A DNA stretch of 64,000 nucleotides, taken from NCBI RefSeq assembly GCF_023273895.1, contig NZ_CP096883.1, forward strand, positions 1,178,001-1,242,000, read 5' to 3'. The translations under genes and the position numbers were made by a program. How positions within the stretch are numbered: the first letter of the stretch is position 1; each line of letters starts with the position of its first letter. The notes under the pieces are model-generated. The model had not been told where the DNA came from. It saw only the letters and a list, made by a program, of their open reading frames with translations, and searched no databases. This DNA is from Sphingobacterium sp. PCS056. GTDB taxonomy: Bacteria > Bacteroidota > Bacteroidia > Sphingobacteriales > Sphingobacteriaceae. Of this stretch, positions 34,421 through 43,637 are shown piece after piece.

Positions 34421-35797
34421 TTATTTTTTGATCTCAACACGACGGTTTTGAACACGACCTTCTTCAGTTGCATTAGATGCTACTGGATTAGCCTCACCGT
34501 AACCGTTAGCTGTAATTTTAGAAGAAGCAACACCAGCGTTAACTAAGTATTGTTTTACTGCATTAGCACGGTCTTTAGATAAAGAAAGGTTATATGCTTC
34601 AGAACCTTCAGCAGATGCATAACCATCTAAAGTAACAGATGAATTGTTATCACGTACTTCTTTAGCAACTTTGTCTAAAGTAGCATATGATTGAGTTTTC
34701 AATACTGAGCTATCAAATTCGAATTGAATTGGAGCAACATAACCGTTTGAAGAAGTTACATTGTTAACAACTGGCTCAGGGAATTTGATTTGACGACCAG
34801 ATCCATCAACTACTGCACCTGCAGGAGAGTTAGGCTCTTTATCGAATTTATCAGAAACACCGTCACCATCAGAATCAGTATTTAATGCACTAACAGTACT
34901 TTCTAATGTAGATACACGTTGTTTTAATGCTTCAACTTCGTTACGTAATGAAGGATCTTTCAATTCATCATACATTGTAGCAACTGGGTTAGCAAAAGTC
35001 AAGTTTTGTTTGTCTCTTGAACCTAAAGTGAATTCTAAACCACCGTATACATTAGAGAATTTACCTTTAACATCAGAACGACCTGGGCCGAATAACATGT
35101 TGTCATCAGTAAAGTTCATTGTGTAACCTAAGTTTAAAGCAACAACTTCAGATAATTTGAATTTTGCACCAACTCCTACTGGAACGTAAGCAGCTAATTT
35201 AAAATCTCTATCTCCAACTTTGTCACGATCTCCGAAGATTTCTTCACCCCATTTACCTTTGTTAGAGAATGAAGTACCTGTGAAATCATTGTTTGCATAT
35301 TGAACAGGGTTACTTGCCATAACACCTAAACCAACTTTAGCATAGAAATTAACTGAGTTTTCTCTTCTCAAGAAATCGATAGTACCTAATTGGAATACAC
35401 CATTTAAGCTAGCTGCCCAGTTTACTTCAGTTTCTGCAGATTTTGCACCAGCAGCAAGCCATTTAGTACTTTCAACAGCATTATTTTTGTTGAAAGTTTT
35501 GATTTTGCCACGGTTACCTTCTAATTCTAAACCGAATAGGTGAGAGAATTGTTTACGAACTGTTAATCCGTAGTACTCACCTACTTTATTTTGGAAGTAA
35601 CCAACTTTTTGACCGAAGTTATTAGATCCACCGACCAAAGCATTAGGGGTAGTGATACCACCTTGAACACCGATTGACCAAGTTCTGTATTGTGATCTTC
35701 CACCAAATACAGTTTGAGCTTGTGCTACATCAGCAAAGCCTAAAGCGGCAACTAAGGAAGCAGCAACAGCTGTTTTTTTAATTGTAGAATAGTTCAT
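34421..35797 (-). CDS. OmpA-family outer membrane protein with TSP3-like calcium repeat
   Basis: 458 residues from the ATG at 35797; the longer frame adds 24 residues before a clear signal peptide (KKTAVAASLVAALGFADVAQA), so the internal ATG is preferred. The mature protein has an N-terminal beta-barrel of about 270 residues, a short coiled segment, an acidic DTDSDGDGVSDKFDKEPNSP repeat of the thrombospondin type 3 class, and a C-terminal OmpA domain (residues about 340-458) with the peptidoglycan-binding NLSLSKDRANAVKQYL motif. It anchors the outer membrane to the cell wall. Strongly biased codon use suggests very high expression. A candidate promoter (TTTG, 18 bp, TACGTTTT) lies near 35957-35930 on the minus strand. 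Confidence 0.93.
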   Translation of the reverse strand: MNYSTIKKTAVAASLVAALGFADVAQAQTVFGGRSQYRTWSIGVQGGITTPNALVGGSNNFGQKVGYFQNKVGEYYGLTVRKQFSHLFGLELEGNRGKIKTFNKNNAVESTKWLAAGAKSAETEVNWAASLNGVFQLGTIDFLRRENSVNFYAKVGLGVMASNPVQYANNDFTGTSFSNKGKWGEEIFGDRDKVGDRDFKLAAYVPVGVGAKFKLSEVVALNLGYTMNFTDDNMLFGPGRSDVKGKFSNVYGGLEFTLGSRDKQNLTFANPVATMYDELKDPSLRNEVEALKQRVSTLESTVSALNTDSDGDGVSDKFDKEPNSPAGAVVDGSGRQIKFPEPVVNNVTSSNGYVAPIQFEFDSSVLKTQSYATLDKVAKEVRDNNSSVTLDGYASAEGSEAYNLSLSKDRANAVKQYLVNAGVASSKITANGYGEANPVASNATEEGRVQNRRVEIKK

Positions 35798-36045
35798 ACT
35801 CTTGTTTTTAAGGTTATTATTAAATTTTAATTGTTCTAATTTGTATGTGATCTTTTGAAATGGAAACACGGTTTGGAATAATCAAACACCGTGCCGAAAT
35901 TAAAAAAGCATCAATTGTTTTAATTCTAACTAGAAGAAAAACGTATTTTTCTTTGTTTTATTGCAAAGCAGTAAAACAAAAATCCGGACGAATCTACCAA
36001 ATTTTTGTTTTACTTTATATTTTTTTTGTAAAATAGTGTAAATTA

Positions 36046-37056
36046 TTACAATATGTAGTGTATAATAAACAATGTGATTGCACCAAGCAATGCAGATACA
36101 GGAATAGTTAATACCCAAGCCCATAATAGACTGATCGTAACTCCCCATCTTACTGCTGAAACGCGTTTAACAATACCCACCCCTATGATAGAACCTGTGA
36201 TGGTATGTGTGGTCGAAGCAGGAATACCAAAATGCTCTGTTAGACCTAATGTTAGGGCACCAGCTGTCTCTGCAGCAACACCCTCCAAAGGGGTAACTTT
36301 CGTAATTTTAGTTCCCATCGTTTTCACAATTTTCCATCCTCCACTCATCGTTCCTAAAGAGATGGCCAAATAACAGGTCAATGGAATCCATTCCGGCATG
36401 TGCTCAGTATTGGGTAAATACCCCCCTGCTACCATCGCTACTAGGATAATACCCATCACTTTTTGTGCATCATTACCTCCATGAGCAAAACTTAATGCTG
36501 CTGAAGAAACCAATTGTAATACCTTAAACCACTTTTCTGCAACTGCAGGTCGGGAGTTTTTAGCGATATTGATAATAATGAGGGTGATAATAATGGATAT
36601 GAGCATCCCAATAATGGGGGCGAGTACAATAAATGCAATGATTTTTAGAGTTGCATCAATATTGATGGCATGGATCGGATCTCCACCTATGATGAAAGCG
36701 TAAGCCATTCCTGATCCGGCAAACCCACCGATTAGAGTATGTGAAGAACTTGACGGTACACCGTAGTACCATGTGAATAGATTCCAGCCTATCGCAGCTA
36801 ATAAACCTGCAAAAATGACTTCTAATGTAATATATTCTTCTAATACAGTTTTTGCAACTGTATTGGCCACTTTATGGTCTGTAAAGTAAAAGTAAGCAGC
36901 GAAATTGAAAATCGCAGCCCACAAAACAGCCATAAAAGGAGTTAATACTTTTGTTGAAACGACGGTAGCAATTGAGTTGGCAGCATCATGAAAACCATTA
37001 ATGTAGTCAAAAGCAATCGCTAGTATAATTACAACAATTAATAATGTTGACATCAT
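36046..37056 (-). CDS. pit: Inorganic phosphate transporter (PiT family)
   Basis: 336 residues with the duplicated PiT signature: FDYINGFHDAANSIATVVSTKVL near the N-terminus and LSFAHGGNDAQKVMGIILVAM in the middle, with about ten membrane segments. It is a low-affinity, cation-coupled phosphate carrier of the inner membrane. It is cotranscribed behind the DUF47 gene (32-base gap), an arrangement widespread among bacteria. The pair is preceded by a Pho box, so phosphate starvation control is expected. Confidence 0.94.
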   Translation of the reverse strand: MMSTLLIVVIILAIAFDYINGFHDAANSIATVVSTKVLTPFMAVLWAAIFNFAAYFYFTDHKVANTVAKTVLEEYITLEVIFAGLLAAIGWNLFTWYYGVPSSSSHTLIGGFAGSGMAYAFIIGGDPIHAINIDATLKIIAFIVLAPIIGMLISIIITLIIINIAKNSRPAVAEKWFKVLQLVSSAALSFAHGGNDAQKVMGIILVAMVAGGYLPNTEHMPEWIPLTCYLAISLGTMSGGWKIVKTMGTKITKVTPLEGVAAETAGALTLGLTEHFGIPASTTHTITGSIIGVGIVKRVSAVRWGVTISLLWAWVLTIPVSALLGAITLFIIHYIL

Positions 37057-37088
37057 AATATGAATGTGTTAATGTGTTAAAATCGCGA

Positions 37089-37736
37089 TTATGCGTTTTT
37101 AACCAATATGCTTTCTAATACGTTTGCTACGTCTTCACATTTGTCTGTAGCGTCTTCCATTGCCGATAATACTTCTTTATGTTTGATCAAAGTAATGGCA
37201 TCTTTTTCAAATTCGAATAAATCAGCGACTGCTTTATCAAAGATATAATCAGCTTTATTTTCAACGCTATTGATACGAACACATGAATCTGTAATATTGC
37301 GGATGTTTTTAAGATCTTTTAATTCGAAAATTGCTTTTGCTACATGATCTGTTGCCTCAACGATTAAATCAGCCATTTCAATCATAGGTTCTGTCGCCTT
37401 TTGTACTTTATAAAGATCCATTTTGTTAGAAGCTCCATTTATAAAATCTGCAACATCATCCAATGAACTTGCTAATGCGTGAATATCTTCACGATCAAAT
37501 GGAGTAATGAAATTTTTACCAAGCTCGAGGTGAATTTGGTGTGTAATATTGTCTCCTTTATGTTCTAGATCTTCGATTTTACGAACGATTTCTTTACGTT
37601 TTTCCGCGTCGCTTGCGTTAACGGCTTCTTTTAGTAATTTTGACATTTCTATCAAATTACTACCTGCTTGTTCAAATAAAGGGAAAAACTTTTTATCCTT
37701 AGGAACGAAATACTGAAAAATGCTATTTAAAGACAT
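37089..37736 (-). CDS. DUF47 (PhoU-like) partner of the phosphate transporter
   Basis: 215 residues, all-helical, with the TIGR00153/DUF47 features: acidic and histidine-containing motifs IEDLEHKGDNITHQIHLEL near residue 50 and FDREDIHALASSLDDVADFINGA near 78, which in PhoU-like folds bind metal clusters. Family members are thought to control the associated PiT transporter. First gene of the DUF47-pit operon. Its promoter region holds the Pho box and a TAATTTCG -7 element. Confidence 0.9.
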   Translation of the reverse strand: MSLNSIFQYFVPKDKKFFPLFEQAGSNLIEMSKLLKEAVNASDAEKRKEIVRKIEDLEHKGDNITHQIHLELGKNFITPFDREDIHALASSLDDVADFINGASNKMDLYKVQKATEPMIEMADLIVEATDHVAKAIFELKDLKNIRNITDSCVRINSVENKADYIFDKAVADLFEFEKDAITLIKHKEVLSAMEDATDKCEDVANVLESILVKNA

Positions 37737-37758
37737 ATCATTATTAATTATTTTTTGC

Positions 37759-37810
37759 GAAATTACTAAGTTAATGTTAAGTTAATGTTAAGTTTTGTGG
37801 AATGTTAAGT
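37759..37810 (-). promoter_or_regulatory. Pho box and -7 element of the DUF47-pit operon
   Basis: Reading the minus strand, CTTAACATT occurs at 37810-37802, 37793-37785 and 37782-37774, with a degenerate fourth CTTAG at 37771-37767. The last two full copies are spaced exactly 11 bp, the spacing of PhoB and PhoP half-sites, and contain the TTAACA half-site known for B. subtilis PhoP. A -7 element TAATTTCG (37766-37759; consensus TAnnTTTG) follows at once, so the activator would cover the -33 region. The start codon is 23 bases further on. A PhoR-like kinase gene ends 16 bases upstream. Confidence 0.75.
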
Positions 37811-37825
37811 CGTACATCCTTGATA

Positions 37826-38860
37826 TTATGTTTGAGAAACTTTTTCAAGGGTAAACCCAAAAGTTGTCCCGATGCCTTCTGTACTTCTTACATTTACATT
37901 TTGTTGGTGTGCTTCTATAATATGTTTGACTATTGATAAACCTAGCCCAGAACCTCCAATGCCCCTTGATCTACTTTTATCGATCCTATAAAAACGTTCA
38001 AAGACGCGGCTTAAATTTTTCTCCTCAATACCATATCCGTCATCTGTTATTTCTACTAATACCTGCTCGAATAGGGGAAAAATACGGATTTGACTTTTTC
38101 CGCCATTTTTCCCATACTTGATCGAGTTTTCAATTAAGTTGACAAGAACTTGACTGATTTTGTGCTTATCCGCCTTTACCCAATAGGGGGTACCCGGTTT
38201 TATTTTTAATTGAATTTCAATATTATTCGATTTGGCTTTATCATCCAAGGATTCCTTAGTTTCTTTAATTAGTTCTACAATATCAAACTTTTCAATATTT
38301 AAAACCATTTTTCCGGATTCTAGTTTTGATATTTCATCTAAATCTTGGATGAGATAGTTTAAGCGATCCACATTTTTAGATGCTTTATTGAGAAAAGTTT
38401 TGGCCATCTCCAGATCTTCTTCCATAAGGCCATCTTGTAAAGTTTCTATATAGCCTTGAATCGAAAAAAGCGGGGTCTTAAATTCATGAGAAACATTAGA
38501 CAAGAATTCTCTTCTAAATTTTTCCTGTGATTTTAATTGTTCTATTTCTATTTTTTTTGCTTTCGCCCAAGCTTTTACTTCATTTTCAGCATCTCCTATT
38601 GGGTCTGCAGTCACATGCTCACCTAGTGCATCCTTAAGATCTTTTCCTAATTTAAGGTTATGTATAAGCTTGTACATCGTATTTATTCTTTTATAAATAT
38701 AGCGTTCAAATACGAAGTTGAACATCAGAAAACTGACAAGGGTAGCGATAATAAAAATAATTAGAAAGGACTTCCAATCCGAATGGTAGTAAAAACTAAC
38801 GGCAGAAATAGCCAAACCAACGGCTAATGAACAATTTAAAACGAGTTGTCTAAAATTCAT
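37826..38860 (-). CDS. PhoR-like sensor histidine kinase
   Basis: 344 residues. Two membrane segments (about 8-24 and 31-50) are separated by only a few residues, so there is practically no periplasmic sensor. A short linker leads to the dimerisation domain with phospho-acceptor H125 in SNVSHEFKTPL, then the ATPase domain with NLIENSIKYG (N box), DDGYGIEE (G1) and GGSGLGLSIVKHI (G2). No PAS domain is evident. The layout resembles PhoR of phosphate sensing, and the Pho box plus phosphate transporter next door support that. The response regulator is not adjacent within the window. Orthodox PhoB/PhoR pairs are adjacent, so the assignment remains inferred. Confidence 0.8.
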   Translation of the reverse strand: MNFRQLVLNCSLAVGLAISAVSFYYHSDWKSFLIIFIIATLVSFLMFNFVFERYIYKRINTMYKLIHNLKLGKDLKDALGEHVTADPIGDAENEVKAWAKAKKIEIEQLKSQEKFRREFLSNVSHEFKTPLFSIQGYIETLQDGLMEEDLEMAKTFLNKASKNVDRLNYLIQDLDEISKLESGKMVLNIEKFDIVELIKETKESLDDKAKSNNIEIQLKIKPGTPYWVKADKHKISQVLVNLIENSIKYGKNGGKSQIRIFPLFEQVLVEITDDGYGIEEKNLSRVFERFYRIDKSRSRGIGGSGLGLSIVKHIIEAHQQNVNVRSTEGIGTTFGFTLEKVSQT

Positions 38861-38868
38861 GTATATAA

Positions 38869-38899
38869 TAAAAAAGGCTTTGGTAAAATACCAAAGCCT
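38869..38899 (-). terminator. Terminator of psd
   Basis: An 11-bp perfect stem (AGGCTTTGGTA / TACCAAAGCCT) with a three-base loop; on the minus strand it is followed by TTTTTTATT. It separates psd from the kinase gene that starts just downstream. Confidence 0.85.
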
Positions 38900-38927
38900 A
38901 AGTTAGTTATTACTTGTTAATAAATTA

Positions 38928-39581
38928 TTAAAATTTTCCGATGATGGTCTTACCTCCGACTACCTTATCACCAATATTAACATGGATTTCTGTGCCCAAA
39001 GGTAAGAATAGATCAACACGGGAACCGAATTTGATAAACCCAAATTCTGCCCCTTGTGCAACTTGATCATTTTCTTTTATATACCATACAATACGACGTG
39101 CTAATGCGCCTGCAATTTGTCTAAAAAGTACTTCTACACCATTGGCGTTTTTTACGACTACTGTCGTTCTTTCATTATCTGTGGATGATTTTGGATGCCA
39201 TGCAACCAAAAACTTGCCAGGATGATATTTGAAATAGGTCACAATACCACTAATTGGATTACGATTAACATGTACATTAATAGGTGACATGAAAATAGAA
39301 ACTTGTAACCTTCTGTCATGGAAATATTCATTTTCTTCCGTTTCTTCTATCACGACAACTTTTCCGTCAGCAGGACATAAAATCGTTCCTTCGTCGATAA
39401 CAATTTGTTTTGTTGGACTACGGAAAAATTGAACGATTGTGATAAAAAGAAATGCTGAAAGGATATAAATAATCCATTTAATAACTTCAGGAGCATCATA
39501 ATAGTCCGCAATTGCATTTATAATAAATATTACTAAAATAGTAATAGCCAGACTTGTATATCCTTCTTTGTGAAATTTCAT
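38928..39581 (-). CDS. psd: Phosphatidylserine decarboxylase proenzyme, short type
   Basis: 217 residues, the short PSD form common in this phylum. Two N-terminal membrane segments lie at residues 10-25 and 33-52. The conserved ILCPADGKVVVIEE and IFMSPINVHVNRNPISG segments are present, and the self-cleavage site is G186-S187 in KFGSRVDLF, where serine becomes the pyruvoyl cofactor. It makes phosphatidylethanolamine at the inner membrane. A TATATTTG box (39605-39598) lies 16 bases before the start. Confidence 0.93.
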   Translation of the reverse strand: MKFHKEGYTSLAITILVIFIINAIADYYDAPEVIKWIIYILSAFLFITIVQFFRSPTKQIVIDEGTILCPADGKVVVIEETEENEYFHDRRLQVSIFMSPINVHVNRNPISGIVTYFKYHPGKFLVAWHPKSSTDNERTTVVVKNANGVEVLFRQIAGALARRIVWYIKENDQVAQGAEFGFIKFGSRVDLFLPLGTEIHVNIGDKVVGGKTIIGKF

Positions 39582-39616
39582 GCCTATAATTTTTTTGCAA
39601 ATATAATCAAATAGTC

Positions 39617-40720
39617 TTATTGTCCTTTTTCTCGATGAATTATTATTGGTAGTACAGTAATTTTTCCCTCAGAATTCGTATATATTTTACCGGTTACGGT
39701 CAGGATATCTACAACTGGCATACCGTTTTCTAATGATGGATAATAAAAGCTAATATTACTTAATAATGGTTTAAGCACATTATTGATCGCGTCTGATGAG
39801 GTTAACTTAATAAAATTTATTTTTGATGGTGTTCCAGATTTATCTAGCTTGATTTTATACTCAAACGTATCTTCTATAAATCCTTCTGAATCCATCTGGT
39901 TTAATGCACTCGTTAATTCTAAACTTGTAAACATGTTGAAATTAGAAAAATCATCAAAGTTACAGGCTTTAAAGGTCAATGACTCAGCTCTAAAAAATGT
40001 ATCATACGGAATTATCCCAAATTTTGTTTTGCGGTATGAATTGTCAAAATAGTAATCGTTTCCTATGAGTAAGTTTCCATCCTGATATTTTTCTGTTGCG
40101 ATTAGTGTTTCTTTGTCTCCTTTATTATAACCTAGTATTTGCCAATTGCCATCCTGTTTGCCATTGCGTATTTTTCCTTTTGCTACATAAAAATCAAATC
40201 CATACTGGTTGTAACCTTCAAACGGAATTGAAAATGAGTAGGTTCCTTCGCCATCTTTTATTTTCTGCGTGCCATTAGGTAACCAAAAGTCTTTTATATA
40301 GATGATGCTATCGGTGTACAATAGTGTCATTGCCAACTGGTTACTTGGGTAACGATGTTTGACTTCTCCTTTTGGCACATCTGCTATAAAATTAGCTTCC
40401 CATTTTAATGTGCCATTAGGGTGATAGGCTTTGAAAGGCCCATCTTTTATTCCATTTGTATAAACTCCTTCTAGAATTAAACGACCATAATTGTTGAAGT
40501 CTTTAAAAATACCATCAAATTTTTGTGTTTTCGGATTTAAAGGGACAACACGTTCAATGGACTTGAATTCACAAAATTTGTCGGAAAGAAAATAGTTCTT
40601 ATCAAAGAAAAAACGAAAAGTATTATTCTCGACTTTTTCATAGTAAGTTGCTTTTTCTTGTCCTATAACCATGTTAACGATTTGAAAGTAAGCTATTAAG
40701 ATAAACAGAAGTTTTCTCAT
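39617..40720 (-). CDS. Exported MORN-repeat protein
   Basis: 367 residues. A signal peptide (MRKLLFILIAYFQIVNMVIG, then QEKATYYEK) is followed by MORN-type repeats of the YwqK class: YGRLILEGVYTNGIKDGPFKAY, PNGTLKWEANFIADVPKGEVKHRY, and further copies around residues 180-200. The C-terminal 90 residues (EYKIKLDKSGTPSKINFIKLT) resemble the TonB C-terminal fold seen in many exported Bacteroidota proteins; this is a weak resemblance. Function unknown. It lies 21 bases downstream of polA and may be cotranscribed with it. Confidence 0.75.
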   Translation of the reverse strand: MRKLLFILIAYFQIVNMVIGQEKATYYEKVENNTFRFFFDKNYFLSDKFCEFKSIERVVPLNPKTQKFDGIFKDFNNYGRLILEGVYTNGIKDGPFKAYHPNGTLKWEANFIADVPKGEVKHRYPSNQLAMTLLYTDSIIYIKDFWLPNGTQKIKDGEGTYSFSIPFEGYNQYGFDFYVAKGKIRNGKQDGNWQILGYNKGDKETLIATEKYQDGNLLIGNDYYFDNSYRKTKFGIIPYDTFFRAESLTFKACNFDDFSNFNMFTSLELTSALNQMDSEGFIEDTFEYKIKLDKSGTPSKINFIKLTSSDAINNVLKPLLSNISFYYPSLENGMPVVDILTVTGKIYTNSEGKITVLPIIIHREKGQ

Positions 40721-40741
40721 AATTATCCTTGATATAGTTAT

Positions 40742-43528
40742 TTAATGTGCTTCTAACCAATTTTTACCTTGTCCTATTTCTACGACTAGTGGGATCTCTG
40801 TTTTTATGGCGCCAGTCATTTTTGTTTGGATGATCTCTTTAAAAATGGATACTTCATTTTCAGGGACATCAAAAACAAGCTCATCATGCACCTGCATAAT
40901 CATTTTACCTAATAGTCCTTGCTCTTCAATTTCTTTTTGAATACCGAGCATGGCAATTTTGATCAAATCTGCCGCCGAACCTTGAATAGGAGCATTAATG
41001 GCATTTCGCTCTGCAAACCCCCTTACGGTCATATTTGCTGAATTGATATCTCTTAGATAACGTCTTCTTTTGAGGATTGTTTCGACATAACCGTTTTCTT
41101 TTGCAAACTCTAAAACTTCACTCATGTATTTTTTGATCCCTGCATATTGAATAAAATATTGATCAATAATTTCTGCGGCTTCTTTGCGTGGAATAGCAAG
41201 ACTCTGCGATAGACCAAATGCCGACTGTCCGTAGATTATACCAAAATTTACTGCTTTTGCATTTCTACGCTGATCTGATGTTACTTCTTCTAGCTCGAGC
41301 CCATAAACTCGGGCAGCTGTCGCACGGTGAATGTCATGCCCAGAAGTAAATGCTTCCATCATATTGGGATCTTTACTCAATTCGGCAATAAGGCGTAACT
41401 CGATCTGAGAATAATCGGCAGATAATATGACATTGTTTTCATGACGAGGGATGAATGCTTTTCTTACTTCGCGACCGCGCTCTGTTCGAATCGGTATATT
41501 TTGTAAATTGGGATTTGTTGAACTTAAACGACCAGTAGCTGCTACAGCTTGATTGTATGAAGTGTGGATGAGTCCTGTATCGGGATTGATCAATTCTGGA
41601 AGCGCATCTACGTAAGTCGATTTTAATTTCTGTAGCTGTCTAAAACTCAATATATCTTGGACAATATCTGATTTATAAGCTAATGCTAATAAAACATCTT
41701 CTCCTGTTTTGTATTGCCCCGTTTTTGTCTTTTTTGCCTTAGGATCTAATTTTAATTTATCAAAAAGAACTTCACCCAACTGTTTAGGTGACGCGATATT
41801 AAAATTTACTCCTGCTTTTTCGTAAATGGTCTGTTCTAATAATCGAATGTCTGTTTCCAGATTTTTTGAGAATTGTTGCAAAGCGTCAATATCGATGCGG
41901 ACACCATTTCTTTCTATTTCTGCTAAAACGTACACCAATGGGAACTCGACCTCATTGGCAAGGCCTAGTGTATTTGTTTCCTCTAAGAGTGGTTTAAAGA
42001 TTTCTTTAAGTTGTAGGGTAATATCAGCATCTTCGGAAGCATATTCTTTAATTAAATCAAGTTCAACATCTCTCATATTTCCTTGTTTTTTACCTTTGCT
42101 TCCTATCAACTCTGTGATGGATAGTGGTTTGTAGTTTAGGTAGTTCTCTGCCAATACATCCATGCCATGCCTTGTATCTGGATCGATTAAATAATGGGCA
42201 AGCATGGTATCAAAAATAGGACCTTTGACAGCAACTTGGTATCGAGCTAATAATAAAATATCGTATTTTATATTTTGACCAATTTTTTCAATTTGATCAT
42301 TTTCCAATATGGGTTTGAAAATATTGATCACTTCTTGTGCCTGTTGTCTATCTGCTGGTGTGGGTATATAATAGGCTTTTCCCTTTTCAAAAGAGAATGA
42401 TAACCCTACAATATCAGCAAGGTTGGCATCTAAGCCTGTAGATTCTGTATCAAAGCAAAAGCTTGTTCGTGTCGATAATTGTGCTGCTAGCGCTTCTTGT
42501 TTCTCTTTTGTGTTGACTAAAATATATTCGTGTGGCGTATTTTCCAGGTTGTTCACAGGGCCTGCGTAGTTCTCTTCTTCGATCATTTGAACATCTTGTG
42601 GTAAGGAAAATAAGTCCATTTGTCCAGTTGTAGTCTTTGAACTTTCTGTACTATTGGCCATCTCTCCAAATACCCGTTTCCCAAGTGTTCTAAATTCCAA
42701 TTCGATGAATAGGGGCTCAAGTATATCTTTATTGGGTTCTTCTATTAATAATTTTTCTTCTTCGAGTTCTACTGGAACATCCAATAATATCGTGGCCAAT
42801 TTTTTTGAAATTAAGCCCTGCTCAGCATAATTTTCGACGTTTTCACGTTGTTTGCCTTTTAATTTGTCTGCATTGGCAATAATATTCTCTATTGAACCAA
42901 ATTCCTGAATCAATTTTTTGGCTGTTTTTTCACCAATTCCAGGTATTCCTGGTATATTATCAACAGCATCTCCCCAGAGTCCTAAAATATCAATGACTTG
43001 GTTGACATCCGATACTTCCCATTTTTCAAGAATTTCTTTTACACCTTGTATTTCCGCTCCATTCCCCATACGAGCTGGCTTGTATATAAAAATATTTTCT
43101 GAAACGAGTTGACCAAAATCTTTATCTGGAGTCATGCAATATACAGTAAAGCCATTTTTTTCGGCTTTTTTCGCTAGGGTTCCGATGATATCATCTGCTT
43201 CGTAACCATCTTTCGTAATGATGGGAATATTGAAACCTGTGATCAATTTGAAAATATAGGGTATGGATGCCGAAAGATCTTCTGGCATTTTCTCACGATG
43301 GGCCTTATATGCTTCAAACTCAATATGCCTAGCTGTTGGTGCTTCGGTATCAAAAACTACGGCTAAATGTGATGGTTTTTGATTTTTTAATATTTCCAAT
43401 AATGTGTTTGTAAATCCCATTATTGCACCTGTATTTAAGCCATTTGAGGTAATACGAGGTGTTTTGCTTAATGCAAAATAGGCTCTATAAATAAGGGCCA
43501 TTCCATCTAGAAGAAATAGTTTTTTCAC
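40742..43528 (-). CDS. polA: DNA polymerase I
   Basis: 928 residues starting at the GTG at 43528 (VKKLFLLDGMALIYRAYFAL is the normal PolA N-terminus); the longer frame adds 32 residues without resemblance to the family. Domains in order: 5'-3' exonuclease with YKAHREKMPEDL and GIPGIGEKTAKKLI; an intact 3'-5' exonuclease with FCFDTESTGL and a later YASEDADIT; the polymerase with SADYSQIELR (motif A), RRNAKAVNFGIIYG (motif B) and MQVHDELVFD (motif C). It has both nuclease activities and acts in Okazaki fragment processing and repair. A TACCTTTG box (43562-43555) lies 26 bases before the GTG. Confidence 0.96.
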   Translation of the reverse strand: MKKLFLLDGMALIYRAYFALSKTPRITSNGLNTGAIMGFTNTLLEILKNQKPSHLAVVFDTEAPTARHIEFEAYKAHREKMPEDLSASIPYIFKLITGFNIPIITKDGYEADDIIGTLAKKAEKNGFTVYCMTPDKDFGQLVSENIFIYKPARMGNGAEIQGVKEILEKWEVSDVNQVIDILGLWGDAVDNIPGIPGIGEKTAKKLIQEFGSIENIIANADKLKGKQRENVENYAEQGLISKKLATILLDVPVELEEEKLLIEEPNKDILEPLFIELEFRTLGKRVFGEMANSTESSKTTTGQMDLFSLPQDVQMIEEENYAGPVNNLENTPHEYILVNTKEKQEALAAQLSTRTSFCFDTESTGLDANLADIVGLSFSFEKGKAYYIPTPADRQQAQEVINIFKPILENDQIEKIGQNIKYDILLLARYQVAVKGPIFDTMLAHYLIDPDTRHGMDVLAENYLNYKPLSITELIGSKGKKQGNMRDVELDLIKEYASEDADITLQLKEIFKPLLEETNTLGLANEVEFPLVYVLAEIERNGVRIDIDALQQFSKNLETDIRLLEQTIYEKAGVNFNIASPKQLGEVLFDKLKLDPKAKKTKTGQYKTGEDVLLALAYKSDIVQDILSFRQLQKLKSTYVDALPELINPDTGLIHTSYNQAVAATGRLSSTNPNLQNIPIRTERGREVRKAFIPRHENNVILSADYSQIELRLIAELSKDPNMMEAFTSGHDIHRATAARVYGLELEEVTSDQRRNAKAVNFGIIYGQSAFGLSQSLAIPRKEAAEIIDQYFIQYAGIKKYMSEVLEFAKENGYVETILKRRRYLRDINSANMTVRGFAERNAINAPIQGSAADLIKIAMLGIQKEIEEQGLLGKMIMQVHDELVFDVPENEVSIFKEIIQTKMTGAIKTEIPLVVEIGQGKNWLEAH

Positions 43529-43637
43529 GAATTCTAATTTTAAGGTGTCTCTTACAAAGGTAATAAAAACGATAAACCTTAAGTTTAATAAATTTTTCCG
43601 ATTTTTGTTGGATGATATATGCACAAAAGAAACTTTT

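Noticed and set aside
34421-35869. Longer OmpA reading frame
   Set aside because: The extra 24 N-terminal residues precede an ideal signal peptide, which must be at the N-terminus; the ATG at 35797 is used instead.
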